Assembly: GCF_013408245.1 (NCBI RefSeq)
Contig: NZ_JACBYS010000001.1
Coordinates: 1,178,001-1,242,000, forward strand
Length of the DNA: 64,000 nucleotides
Origin: Duganella sp. 1224
Lineage (GTDB): Bacteria > Pseudomonadota > Gammaproteobacteria > Burkholderiales > Burkholderiaceae_D
Direction of reading: 5' to 3'
Positions 26,084 through 34,032 of this stretch are shown piece after piece (position 1 is the stretch's first letter; each line of letters starts with the position of its first letter). The notes under the pieces were generated by a model that saw only the letters and a program-made list of their open reading frames with translations, was not told the origin of the DNA and did no database searches. A program made the position numbers and the translations under genes.

Positions 26084-26812
26084 TCAGGCGGTGTGGACTG
26101 CCTTCGGCGGGTTGAACAGGTAGCGCACCGGCGCGCTCGCGGCGGGTGGCGCCGGCTGCATGGCGACCTGCACTTCGGTGGCGTAACTGGGCGGCATGTA
26201 GGGGCAAACGGTGGCCGCGCGTGCCTCGTCCACGGCGTAGGGACGGCTACGGTTGTCGGACTTGCTGTCGCTGGCGACCGCCAGGAACAGCAGCGCGCCT
26301 GGGTCGGGCTGGAAGAAGGCCCGCGTGCCGGGACCGACGTTGACGGTGGCGGCCACCAGCCGCGCCTTGTCCAGGTTGCTGCCGCCCAGATACCATTCGA
26401 TCTTCACCGTACCGTCACCCAGGCTGGCGGGCGGCGTGACGATCTCGACATACCGTTGGGTGTTGGCGCGCAGCGCTTGCAGCACGATGTTGTCGGCGCC
26501 GATCGCCAGGACGTAGCTGCCGCCGATCGTGACTGGCGTCTTGCGGCTGCGAATCTGCTGGCCGCTGGGGTCGGATTTGCGCACCACCACCGACATGCCG
26601 CTGTCGTGGTAGAACGACTCGTGCGCGTCTGCCGATGGATTCAGGTACTGCCATGGGTAATACACGAAGCTGGCCGGTTCACCGTCCGGCGCATCGGCGC
26701 CCGGCGCCTTGCACGGCGCGGTCGGCTTGCTGTCAAGCCGGTTGGGTACCAGTACCACGGTGGCGGTGGCCGCGTGGCCAAGCTGGTTCCTGAGGGTGTA
26801 AGACAGTCCCAT
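26084..26812 (-). CDS. RhiA-like beta-rich protein, divergent paralogue 1
   Basis: A 242-residue protein starting MGLSYTLRNQLGHAATATVV. Its early part FVYYPWQYLNPSADAHESFY lines up with the HAWQVLTGSAGATESFDY of paralogue 2, and both then have a Gly-x-x-Tyr/Leu turn (TIGGSYVLAI versus IAPGQLLSAV). The C-terminal third is longer and proline-rich (AMQPAPPAASAPVRYLFNPP). No signal peptide. An AAAGGGAA site precedes ATG 26812. It lies between the collar-domain gene and paralogue 2, with 89- and 95-base spacers. Confidence 0.7.
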   Translation of the reverse strand: MGLSYTLRNQLGHAATATVVLVPNRLDSKPTAPCKAPGADAPDGEPASFVYYPWQYLNPSADAHESFYHDSGMSVVVRKSDPSGQQIRSRKTPVTIGGSYVLAIGADNIVLQALRANTQRYVEIVTPPASLGDGTVKIEWYLGGSNLDKARLVAATVNVGPGTRAFFQPDPGALLFLAVASDSKSDNRSRPYAVDEARAATVCPYMPPSYATEVQVAMQPAPPAASAPVRYLFNPPKAVHTA

Positions 26813-26901
26813 GATGTTCCCTTTCTCTTCGTCGGCAGTATCAGCGTTGCCGGTGTTGTGCTGCTAAGACGCGCCGCGCGGCGCCGGTGTGAAAACTGTT
26901 T

Positions 26902-27546
26902 TCAGATATCGAAGCCGATGAGGCCGCCCAAGCCACGCGGCCGCCCGCTGGTGTAGCGGATCAGGTAGTTGACATAGGCGTTCTTGACGCGGGTTTCCGG
27001 CGCCTCGCGGATCGTGATCGCTGGCGTATAGTCTGGCGGAACGACGGTGTTCTCGGTGGGCGTCGTGGTCGATAGGCTGTAGACGGCCGGGCCCTGGCCT
27101 CCGGTGGCCGACGAAACCGCTTGTCGATAGGTATGCTGATGCGCCTGCAACGCGTCGTCCTGGACCGAGCCGACCTGGTTGCCTTGCCAGCCGCCGCTGC
27201 CTGCGGCGCCGCGCCTGTCGGCCTGCGGATCGCGCGGCAGCTGGTCCGGCCCCTGGGCGCCGAGGTTCACGCCGCGCAGCACGCGGCCGCGATAATCGGG
27301 CAGCAGGAACCAGCCGGGACCATCCTGACCGTGGATATAGCCGAGCACGCGGAATAGCTCTGGATAGCGCGCCACCGCCACGCGGCGGCCATCGCACACC
27401 AGCCAGCCCTGGCGCTCCAGCCGCAGGTTGTAGGCTTGCGATTGATAATCCGGATAGCTGGCGCCTTGCGGATCGGTCGGGTTGTTGATCGGCGCGGCGT
27501 ACGGCACGATGGTGCCGACCGGGACCGCTTCAGGCACCGGCATCAT
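26902..27546 (-). CDS. phage-tail-collar-domain protein
   Basis: A 214-residue protein carrying the tail-collar fold found at the tips of phage tails and in Microcystis-type MdpB proteins: VPVGTIVPYAAP, GWLVCDGRRVAVARYPELFR, GWFLLPDYRGRVLRGVN, the His-containing ALQAHQHTYRQ, and the end VKNAYVNYLIRY. Its start lies 17 bases inside the end of the 1064-residue gene, with a GAGGAG site there, implying coupled translation. In free-standing form such proteins often act as surface or fibre-tip ligands. No tail tube, sheath or baseplate gene accompanies it. The length is short for a phage fibre, so it may be a tip or adhesin subunit. Confidence 0.82.
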   Translation of the reverse strand: MMPVPEAVPVGTIVPYAAPINNPTDPQGASYPDYQSQAYNLRLERQGWLVCDGRRVAVARYPELFRVLGYIHGQDGPGWFLLPDYRGRVLRGVNLGAQGPDQLPRDPQADRRGAAGSGGWQGNQVGSVQDDALQAHQHTYRQAVSSATGGQGPAVYSLSTTTPTENTVVPPDYTPAITIREAPETRVKNAYVNYLIRYTSGRPRGLGGLIGFDI

Positions 27547-30500
27547 GGTCGGGCTCCTCAGTCGCCGGCACCGCGGCGGGCAGGCGGTCGTCCTGGCGCA
27601 GCATCAGCATGGCGGTCGCGATCGCAACCTCCCAGTCGCTGCCGGCGCTGACCGTGGCCGCGCGCGGCCCCAGCGTCTTCCACTCGTTGGCCAGTACCAG
27701 GTCGCTTTCCAGCACCGGGCACAGCTGCGATTCGCCGAGCCAGAAGCTGCCGTTGGACGACAGGTAGTACAACATCGGCACGATGAAGGCCGGGCGCACC
27801 GGCAGCAGCAGGCGCGCCGATGCCGCTTGCAGAAACTGGCGGAAGCTGTCGTCGCCCGCTGTTGCCAGCCCGCCGTCGCGCGCCTTGGCCAGTCCGCTGG
27901 CGTCGCTGGCGCCGGCATAGCGGACGCTCATCTCCGCCCATGCCACCGCCTGGCGGAAAAACGGCAGCAGGTCAAATGCAGCCTGGTCTGGCGTAAGGCG
28001 GTCCGTGGCGGTGGCGATGGCGATGCCGGGCGCGCTCAGGGCGTCGGTGGCGCCCTGGCGCAGCGCCGCGTATTCGGTTTCCAGCCGTCCGGCGTCGCTG
28101 CCGGAGGCGTTGGCCGCCAGCTCGCCCATCACGCGTTCCGTCTGCTGCTGGCAGTCATGGTAGGCGCGCATGATGGCGGCGTACGTGTCGTGCTGCCACG
28201 CGCGGAACGGTGGCGCCTCATCCACGCAGTCGCATTCCAGGGTCACGATCAGCGCGTAGCTCAGACCGATGGCGACGGCGCCCGCCGGCACGGCGCCGCT
28301 GCACGGCTGCCAGTTCGGTACCGGCAGCACCCCGGGGTTGACGGCGCTGGACGGGTCGATCTTCAGCGCGGCCGCGCCGACCAGAACGTCGAATGACGGC
28401 GGGACGCTCGCTGCCGTCGGCGTCACGCTCCATGCATACGACACGCTGGCCGCACTGGCCTGGTAGCCCTCCGGTACCGTCAGCGTGGTCAGCGGCTGCG
28501 GCGGCGCGGCGCCCAGGCTGGCGCTGACCAGGCGCCGCGACGGCGGCGGTGGCGCCACGTCGGCGCCGTAGCGGCGCGCCAGTGGCAGATAGTTGTCGCG
28601 CGTTAGGTCATAGGCCGACGTCACCGCCGCCACCCCTTCCGACGCCTGCCACGGTGGGGGCGGCACCGTCAGGTTCCAACCATGCAGCGCGTTGCTGCGG
28701 GCGATGAAGTTGGCGGCCGGCGCGGCCAAGGTATATTCCAGTATCAGTCGCGTGCCGAGATGTTCAACATGCGCGCGGTGTACTTGGTCTACCCAGTGAT
28801 ATAAGCCGGTCAGATGGGCGTCGCCAGCCTCGTTGTGGAAGCGGCGCCGCTGTTGCAGGCTGAATTCTTGCCGCATCCGCTGGCGGCGTTCCTGGCCAAT
28901 CTTGCGCGCAACACGATGGCAGGCATGGTCCAGCAACTGGCGCGCATAGTGCGCCGCCTGCCGCTGCAGCGCGGCGGGACCGTCGACGGTGTCGGTCCAG
29001 CCGCCGCTGACGGTCACGGACAAGCCATCGCTGGCGTACTGTTGTTGCAGGCTGTCAAACTCCCGTTTCAGCTCGCTGATTGGATTGCTGGCGTTGGTTT
29101 CTGCCTGCAGGGCGCCACCGTGGTAGCCAAGCTGCTGTCGCGCATCGTCGATGTCCAGTAGGCGGTCGCGCTGCAGATCGTCGCTGATGTCGCGCTGTTG
29201 ACGCAACTCTTCGCGCGTCTCCCCGCGCATCACGTTTTCCACATGCGCCAGCTCACCCAGCCTGTAGCCTTTCAGCCGTTGGCGGATCACTTGCAGGTCG
29301 GCATAGCCGAGCGCCGCCACGGTACTGGCGGCTGGCGGCTGCGGCAGCGGGAAGATGGTGGAAGGTAGCAGCACACTCGCCTGTAGCACTTCGCGCAAGC
29401 GGCGCGGCGCGTGGTGGCCCTCGGCCGGAGATGACCGTCCTGCCTGGGCCAGTTTCTGCACGGCTGCCAGCCATTCGGCCGCGTGGCATACCATCAGCGC
29501 CCGCGTCAGCGCCGAGGCGTGGTGCGGCAGCGGCGTGGCGGTGACCAGCAGCGCTGTCAGGCTGTCCTGCAGGCTGGCCAACTGCGAGGCGTAGTCCGGC
29601 GAGGCGAGAAACGTTGTGACCGGCACACCCAGCAGCGCCTCCATGGCTGTGACCAGTGCTTCCGCGGTCGCCGGGCGCAGTGACAGGAGTGCGCACACCG
29701 GTTCGCCGTGTAATCTGCCCATCGGTCCAGGCAGGCTGCCGATACGCGCCACGTAGTCGCTGGTGGTGCCCGATGGCGGCGAGATGAAGGCTTGCGCGGC
29801 CGCCTGCATGGCGGCGCGGTCCGGCTTGGCCTTGTCTGTCGCCAGCGCTTGCTGAAGGGGGCCCGCATTGGCGATGCTGAAGAAGCGGCGGGCCTGCTGG
29901 GCCGCGCTTGGCGCACGCAGCGCGCGCGGATAGGTGAACGGCGCAAAGATACGTGGTGCCTCCAGCGCCACCTGCTCTGCATGGTCGGGGTCCGGCTCGG
30001 GCCACGGCGCCGGGCCCGGGCGGGGATCAGGCGGCGCAACGTCGCCCGGCAGGGTGGCCAGCACCACATGATGCACCGGTGTGTCGGACCGGAAGATGAC
30101 GCTGTCGAGCGCGATGGTGCCGTCGGCATGGAAGTGGGTGCGCAACATCACCTCGGTGGCGGCGCTGTCGTGCCGGATTAGTTGGCGCCATTCGGGCTGG
30201 CGCGGGGTCAGCGCGCGTCTCGCGTGCTGGCGGCCATCCGCGCTGCTGAGTGCCAGGATGACCTTCTGGTTGGCGTCGGCCGCACCGGTGATGGTCCAGT
30301 CGGCGCGCAGCTGTCCTGCCGGATCAAGCGTCGCGCTGCCTTCGGTTGGCGCGACGTTATCGCACGGGCGGCAGACGCGCCAGTTGCACAGCCGGGCCTT
30401 GATCTCTTCCATGTGACCGTGATACAGGTCGAGCGCCAAGGTACTGTCGTGGCGGTGATGCGCGTGCCCGCTCAGCGTCAATGCGCCGTGCGCACGTTCC

Positions 30501-30724
30501 GTCCCGTCATCCAGGTGGAACTCGCCCAGTGGCGCCTCTGGCGTCAGTATGACCAATGCCGATGCCGCAGCCGGCGGCTCCGGCTCCGCGCCCAGCCGTA
30601 AAAGGCAATGGACGTGCCAGCCGGCCTCGGCGCGCCGCGTGGCGCGCCAGTGCACATGCAGCGCGCCAACAGCGTAATTGTTTTCGATGGCGTCCGGGCG
30701 AACCTCGGCAAGTGCCTCATTCAT
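27530..30724 (-). CDS. 1064-residue protein of unknown function
   Basis: A large soluble protein without signal peptide. Residues 1-240 are beta-rich and His-rich (ALTLSGHAHHRHDSTLAL). About 250-450 is helical. A conspicuous block YRLGELAHVENVMRGE (about 486-501) begins a charged helical stretch to about 550. Then come GGWTDTVDGPAALQRQAAHY and an Arg-rich helix RKIGQERRQRMRQEF, and LTGLYHWVDQVHRAHVEHLG near 638-657. The C-terminal 380 residues mix Pro-rich linkers (ATPPPPSRR-like), a beta segment and helices. I recall the ELAHVENV / YHWVD blocks from large uncharacterised bacterial proteins but cannot name a family. AAGGAG precedes ATG 30724. It follows the sigma gene by 29 bases and overlaps the collar gene. 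Confidence 0.85.
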   Translation of the reverse strand: MNEALAEVRPDAIENNYAVGALHVHWRATRRAEAGWHVHCLLRLGAEPEPPAAASALVILTPEAPLGEFHLDDGTERAHGALTLSGHAHHRHDSTLALDLYHGHMEEIKARLCNWRVCRPCDNVAPTEGSATLDPAGQLRADWTITGAADANQKVILALSSADGRQHARRALTPRQPEWRQLIRHDSAATEVMLRTHFHADGTIALDSVIFRSDTPVHHVVLATLPGDVAPPDPRPGPAPWPEPDPDHAEQVALEAPRIFAPFTYPRALRAPSAAQQARRFFSIANAGPLQQALATDKAKPDRAAMQAAAQAFISPPSGTTSDYVARIGSLPGPMGRLHGEPVCALLSLRPATAEALVTAMEALLGVPVTTFLASPDYASQLASLQDSLTALLVTATPLPHHASALTRALMVCHAAEWLAAVQKLAQAGRSSPAEGHHAPRRLREVLQASVLLPSTIFPLPQPPAASTVAALGYADLQVIRQRLKGYRLGELAHVENVMRGETREELRQQRDISDDLQRDRLLDIDDARQQLGYHGGALQAETNASNPISELKREFDSLQQQYASDGLSVTVSGGWTDTVDGPAALQRQAAHYARQLLDHACHRVARKIGQERRQRMRQEFSLQQRRRFHNEAGDAHLTGLYHWVDQVHRAHVEHLGTRLILEYTLAAPAANFIARSNALHGWNLTVPPPPWQASEGVAAVTSAYDLTRDNYLPLARRYGADVAPPPPSRRLVSASLGAAPPQPLTTLTVPEGYQASAASVSYAWSVTPTAASVPPSFDVLVGAAALKIDPSSAVNPGVLPVPNWQPCSGAVPAGAVAIGLSYALIVTLECDCVDEAPPFRAWQHDTYAAIMRAYHDCQQQTERVMGELAANASGSDAGRLETEYAALRQGATDALSAPGIAIATATDRLTPDQAAFDLLPFFRQAVAWAEMSVRYAGASDASGLAKARDGGLATAGDDSFRQFLQAASARLLLPVRPAFIVPMLYYLSSNGSFWLGESQLCPVLESDLVLANEWKTLGPRAATVSAGSDWEVAIATAMLMLRQDDRLPAAVPATEEPDHDAGA

Positions 30725-30753
30725 GGCTTGCTCCTTGGCGTGGGGATGATGGC

Positions 30754-31416
30754 TTATTCGGCGTAGTGCAGCAGCGACAGCGTTGCGGATCGGCCAGGCG
30801 CGCGTTGCGGCAGCAGCTCATTGCCAACGTAGCGGCGCACGCGGGCGCCGAGCAGACGCCGGGCTTCCTGGATATGCTTGCGGGCGTTGGCGGGCGTAAT
30901 GGCCAGATCAGCGGCGATCCGATCGTAGGGGGCGTCTTCGCAAAAGCGCATGTAGGCGGCGCGCCGAAGACGCTCCGGCAGTGCCTCGAAGGCCAGCCCC
31001 AACTGGTGACTGAGTTCGGCGTTCAGATATTCCTGCTCGGCGGACAGGGCGCTCAAGCCGATGGTTTCGCTCAGGTAGCTCAGGCCGCCGTCGCGGCGGG
31101 CATCGGCCTGGCGTTCGCGCTGGTCATCGATGAACTGGTTATAGGCGATGCGGCTCAGCCAGCCGCCCATGTGGCGCACCTGGCGCAATTGTTGTGGGCT
31201 CTCGCTGCAGACTTTCAGCATGACTCGGCTGAACAGGTCGTTGGCGTCATGTAGATTGCCATGGGTCAATTTTCTGCATCTTCCCATCAAGAATGTTTTG
31301 TAATTAATTACCAGGGATTGAATATCGCTGTCGGTGTTTGGATCTGCGCTGATATTATCAATATGGATATTGTAGTCGGCGGTCTCTGCAAAAGCATATA
31401 TATCGTTTCTTTTCAC
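30754..31416 (-). CDS. ECF-type RNA polymerase sigma factor heading the cassette
   Basis: A 220-residue sigma-70 family protein. Region 2 is HDANDLFSRVMLKVC, then GGWLSRIAYNQFIDDQRERQ; region 4 is ALPERLRRAAYMRFCEDAPY, DRIAADLAITPANARKHIQE, ARRLLGARVRRY, with the usual HTH. The start is GTG 31416 with AAGGA six bases away. No anti-sigma gene follows; the next gene is the 1064-residue protein 29 bases later. Sigma factors that lead an operon commonly transcribe it, so this one may activate the whole series down to 23571 and its own promoter. The N-terminal 30 residues (MKRNDIYAFAETADYNIHID) are unusual for the class. Confidence 0.9.
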   Translation of the reverse strand: MKRNDIYAFAETADYNIHIDNISADPNTDSDIQSLVINYKTFLMGRCRKLTHGNLHDANDLFSRVMLKVCSESPQQLRQVRHMGGWLSRIAYNQFIDDQRERQADARRDGGLSYLSETIGLSALSAEQEYLNAELSHQLGLAFEALPERLRRAAYMRFCEDAPYDRIAADLAITPANARKHIQEARRLLGARVRRYVGNELLPQRAPGRSATLSLLHYAE

Positions 31417-32056
31417 GGCATATCCTTTTCATCGGTCCAGACAAGGGGGATGCGTTTGGGCAGATGAAAGCTACACAGCCGGCGACTGTGTCCATGACAG
31501 GCGTGAATTGAATACGTAAAAGTGAAACACGCCCCGGCATTGGTATCCAGCTCCTGTGCAGCTGCTCATCCATGCCGGAAAGACGAAGTAATCGGTTATA
31601 TGTGAAGATATTATGTTGAAGTCAGGATTGTTATTATTTGTGACTATTATTTATGAGTAAAGATCAGTGATGCTGCGCGTGGCGTAAAATACTAATGGCG
31701 AACCTGATTTTTAGTAATAAAGTGTAAATTAGTGTTTATAAAGAGGCAAGCCCTTACCGCCGCTGGATCGCTAGTCCTTAGGGGATAGCCCGCTGTAGGT
31801 GGAAGATCGCCGATATATCATTGATCGACGTGATCCAACCGGCGTGCGCTGCGGCGGCTTGCTCCAAACAGCGTTGGGGTATCCAGCCGGCCTGTTCCAG
31901 GGGGCAGACGCCGAGGTCTTCAATATCAACTGGACTGTGGCCACGTCGTCAGGCGCACTCAACACTCCAACAGCGCCGCCCATGGATTGCCTGGGGCCGC
32001 AAAGTCCCGTATGTTGTTGAAAAGCTTGGAGCCTCCGGGCCATGAAAGGGAATTGC
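31417..32056. promoter_or_regulatory. long spacer between the sigma gene and a solute-binding gene
   Basis: A 640-base spacer. Bases 31580-31760 are strikingly AT-rich for this genome (for example TTATTATTTGTGACTATTATTT), as expected for a promoter region or silenced DNA. It should contain the promoter of the sigma-led operon. Bases 31770-32040 are GC-rich again with only an unsupported short frame. I could not identify an ECF -35/-10 pair with confidence. Confidence 0.5.
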
Positions 32057-32896
32057 ATGCACAGGCAACCAGGCAGGGCGAATAGCTGGGTATGGCGTGT
32101 CCGCGCCGGCATGCTGGCGGCACTGGTGGGGCTGGCGGCTGAGGCCGGTGCTGCGCCGGTGACGTGCCCGGACCGGCCGTTGAAGGTCGCGATGTATCAG
32201 GACGGCATGTTGTACTCGCACGGCAAGGGCATCGATCAGGACTTGCTGGACGAGCTAGGGCGGCGCACCGGGTGCCGTTTCTCCACCATTGTGCTGCCGC
32301 GCGTGCGCGCCTATGTGTGGCTGAGGACAGGCGAAATCGACATGGTGATGTCGTCCCTGGCGAATGACGAGCGGAGCGGGTACGCCTGGTTTTTTCCGTA
32401 CTTGCAGCAGAAGTGGATGGCGGTGCTGGCCGCCGACGCTCCCGCCACGCTGACCAGCGCGCAATTCCTTGCAGAGGACACGCTGCGTTTCGGCGCGGTG
32501 CGCGGCTTGTATCACGGCGAACGCTACGAGGAATGGAACAGCGCGCTCGCGCGCGGCGGCCGCCTGGATCTGCTCGCCGACCCGTCGTCCTTGTACGACA
32601 TGCTCAAATACCGCCGGATCGCCGGCTTTTTCGCCGTGCCGTTGCAGTATGAGCGCGAACTGCGTGTGCGCGGCATGAGCGCGGCGGTCCGCACTGTCGA
32701 CTGGTTTCCCGCCGCACCGCCGATCGTCGGTTGCATCGCGCTGTCCAAAAAGAACTTCCTGCCGGAAGAGAGCGAGCGCTGGCGAGCGACCGTCATCAGC
32801 ATCAGGGACGACGGCACCTTGCTGCGCATATTGCAGCGTTACGTGACGACCGCCGAGGCAAAGCGCGCGATCGCACACCCTGGCGCCAGACCCTGA
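32057..32896 (+). CDS. periplasmic solute-binding-like protein (SBP_bac_3 type)
   Basis: A 279-residue exported protein. After a signal peptide (VRAGMLAALVGLAAEAGAA) it follows the type II binding fold: LKVAMYQDGMLYSHGKGIDQ, DLLDELGRRTGCRF, VWLRTGEIDMVMSSLANDE, then the RYEEWNSALARGGRLDLLAD domain-swap region. No permease or ATPase gene is adjacent, so it may be an orphan binder or a sensor partner. I start at ATG 32057, which follows AAAGGGA by six bases; ATG 32042 is also in frame. It converges with another such protein at 32907. Confidence 0.85.
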   Translation: MHRQPGRANSWVWRVRAGMLAALVGLAAEAGAAPVTCPDRPLKVAMYQDGMLYSHGKGIDQDLLDELGRRTGCRFSTIVLPRVRAYVWLRTGEIDMVMSSLANDERSGYAWFFPYLQQKWMAVLAADAPATLTSAQFLAEDTLRFGAVRGLYHGERYEEWNSALARGGRLDLLADPSSLYDMLKYRRIAGFFAVPLQYERELRVRGMSAAVRTVDWFPAAPPIVGCIALSKKNFLPEESERWRATVISIRDDGTLLRILQRYVTTAEAKRAIAHPGARP

Positions 32897-32906
32897 CAGC
32901 TTGTGC

Positions 32907-33725
32907 TCAGTCTGATGCCGGCGGCAAACGCAGTTGCAAGCGCCGGTTCAGATTGAGCGCCCTGATATCGGCGCCGAAGGCCTCGTCGATCAGGCGCGCC
33001 TTGAGTCCGCTGGTCTCGGCCGCCTTCAACGCCCGCTCGATGATGGGGCGGTAGGCGGCGGCAGACGGGCTCAGGTAGAAACCAAAGTCGGCTGGATACT
33101 CCAGTAGCAAATGCTGCTCCACCACCAGTTCGGGATGCGAGCGCGCCTCGGTCAGCACCTCGATGACGCCGCGCGGCAGGTAATCGACGTGGCGATTGCC
33201 GGCCGCCACCATCGCATACACCGTGCTCCACGGCGCGGCGTGCTCGTACAGCGGCAAGCCGGCCGTCTTCCACACCCTGGTGTCGCCCCAGCCGGTGCCG
33301 AACCCGGCAATGAGTCCGGTATGCTTTAAGTCGGCCACGGAACGGACCTGGGCGAAAACGCGCGCATCGGCAGGGCGGATCAACAGCACCCGCTGGCCGA
33401 CCAGGCCATTGGTCAGCCCGTTACGGACGGGAACCAGGTTGTTGTCGTTATCCTTCTCCCGCGTCTGCATGCCGTAGAAGAGGTTGATGTCGTCCCGGCC
33501 CAGCATATGCCACATGCGCCGGGCGGGCAGGTCTTTGACGTACTGGAGGTGGTAGGGCTGCTGAATCAGCTTCAAGGACTCTTCCAGCAATCGCACGAAG
33601 TAGTCCGCCCGGCCGTCCGACACCACGGCGATACGTAATTCGAGCGGGGCTGGCGTGGCAGCCGAAACGGCTGGCGAGGACAAAAACAGGGCGGAAAGAC
33701 AAATACATCGCAGCTTGAAAAACAT
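32907..33725 (-). CDS. periplasmic solute-binding-like protein
   Basis: A 272-residue exported protein with a signal peptide (MFFKLRCICLSALFLSSPAVSAA). The mature part shows LRIAVVSDGRADYFVRLLEE, LPARRMWHMLGRDDINLFYG, AGFGTGWGDTRVWKTAGLPL and YLPRGVIEVLTEARSHPEL, the pattern of type II solute-binding proteins of the amino-acid transporter kind. It shares no operon with a permease. It ends ten bases from the stop of the similar gene on the other strand; the two are only distantly alike. Confidence 0.8.
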   Translation of the reverse strand: MFFKLRCICLSALFLSSPAVSAATPAPLELRIAVVSDGRADYFVRLLEESLKLIQQPYHLQYVKDLPARRMWHMLGRDDINLFYGMQTREKDNDNNLVPVRNGLTNGLVGQRVLLIRPADARVFAQVRSVADLKHTGLIAGFGTGWGDTRVWKTAGLPLYEHAAPWSTVYAMVAAGNRHVDYLPRGVIEVLTEARSHPELVVEQHLLLEYPADFGFYLSPSAAAYRPIIERALKAAETSGLKARLIDEAFGADIRALNLNRRLQLRLPPASD

Positions 33726-34032
33726 TTCCGCGACTCCGGCGAAAAGGGGCATTGTAGCCTACTATGCCGGCGTGTTCTGCTGCCGCGCACCTCTGGCGGA
33801 CACGCCATGAACCTGTGTTAAGTCAAGCACTTGGTGGACTTTGCATGCGTTTTAGGCTATAATTGACGTCTATTTACAACAAATCCCCGCATGATCGGGC
33901 CTCGCGCCCACGCTGACACCCTGGCAGACCGGCTTCTGCTCCGGTCCCCGTGTCCTACTCCGCTGATTCCCATCGCAGGCCTGTGGCCCGCGAGGTGTCA
34001 TTCCGTTCGTTCAACCGAAGGAGAACCACAAC
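33726..34032 (+). promoter_or_regulatory. proV leader and promoter region
   Basis: A 307-base spacer with a TATAAT at 33858-33863, leaving a leader of about 160 bases before the GTG start. The leader is GC-rich with several short complementary segments (CGGGCCTCGCGCCC at 33897-33910 can fold on itself). AAGGAG lies at 34018-34023. No known riboswitch was recognised. Confidence 0.5.

Noticed and set aside
23571..31416. Interpretation of the cassette as a prophage
   Set aside because: Only the collar domain is phage-like. No integrase, terminase, portal, capsid, tube, tape-measure or lysis gene is present, and an ECF sigma factor heads the operon.
31799..32020. Small plus-strand gene in the sigma spacer
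   Set aside because: No ribosome-binding site, no family resemblance, and the predicted peptide is low-complexity with clustered Cys at the end.
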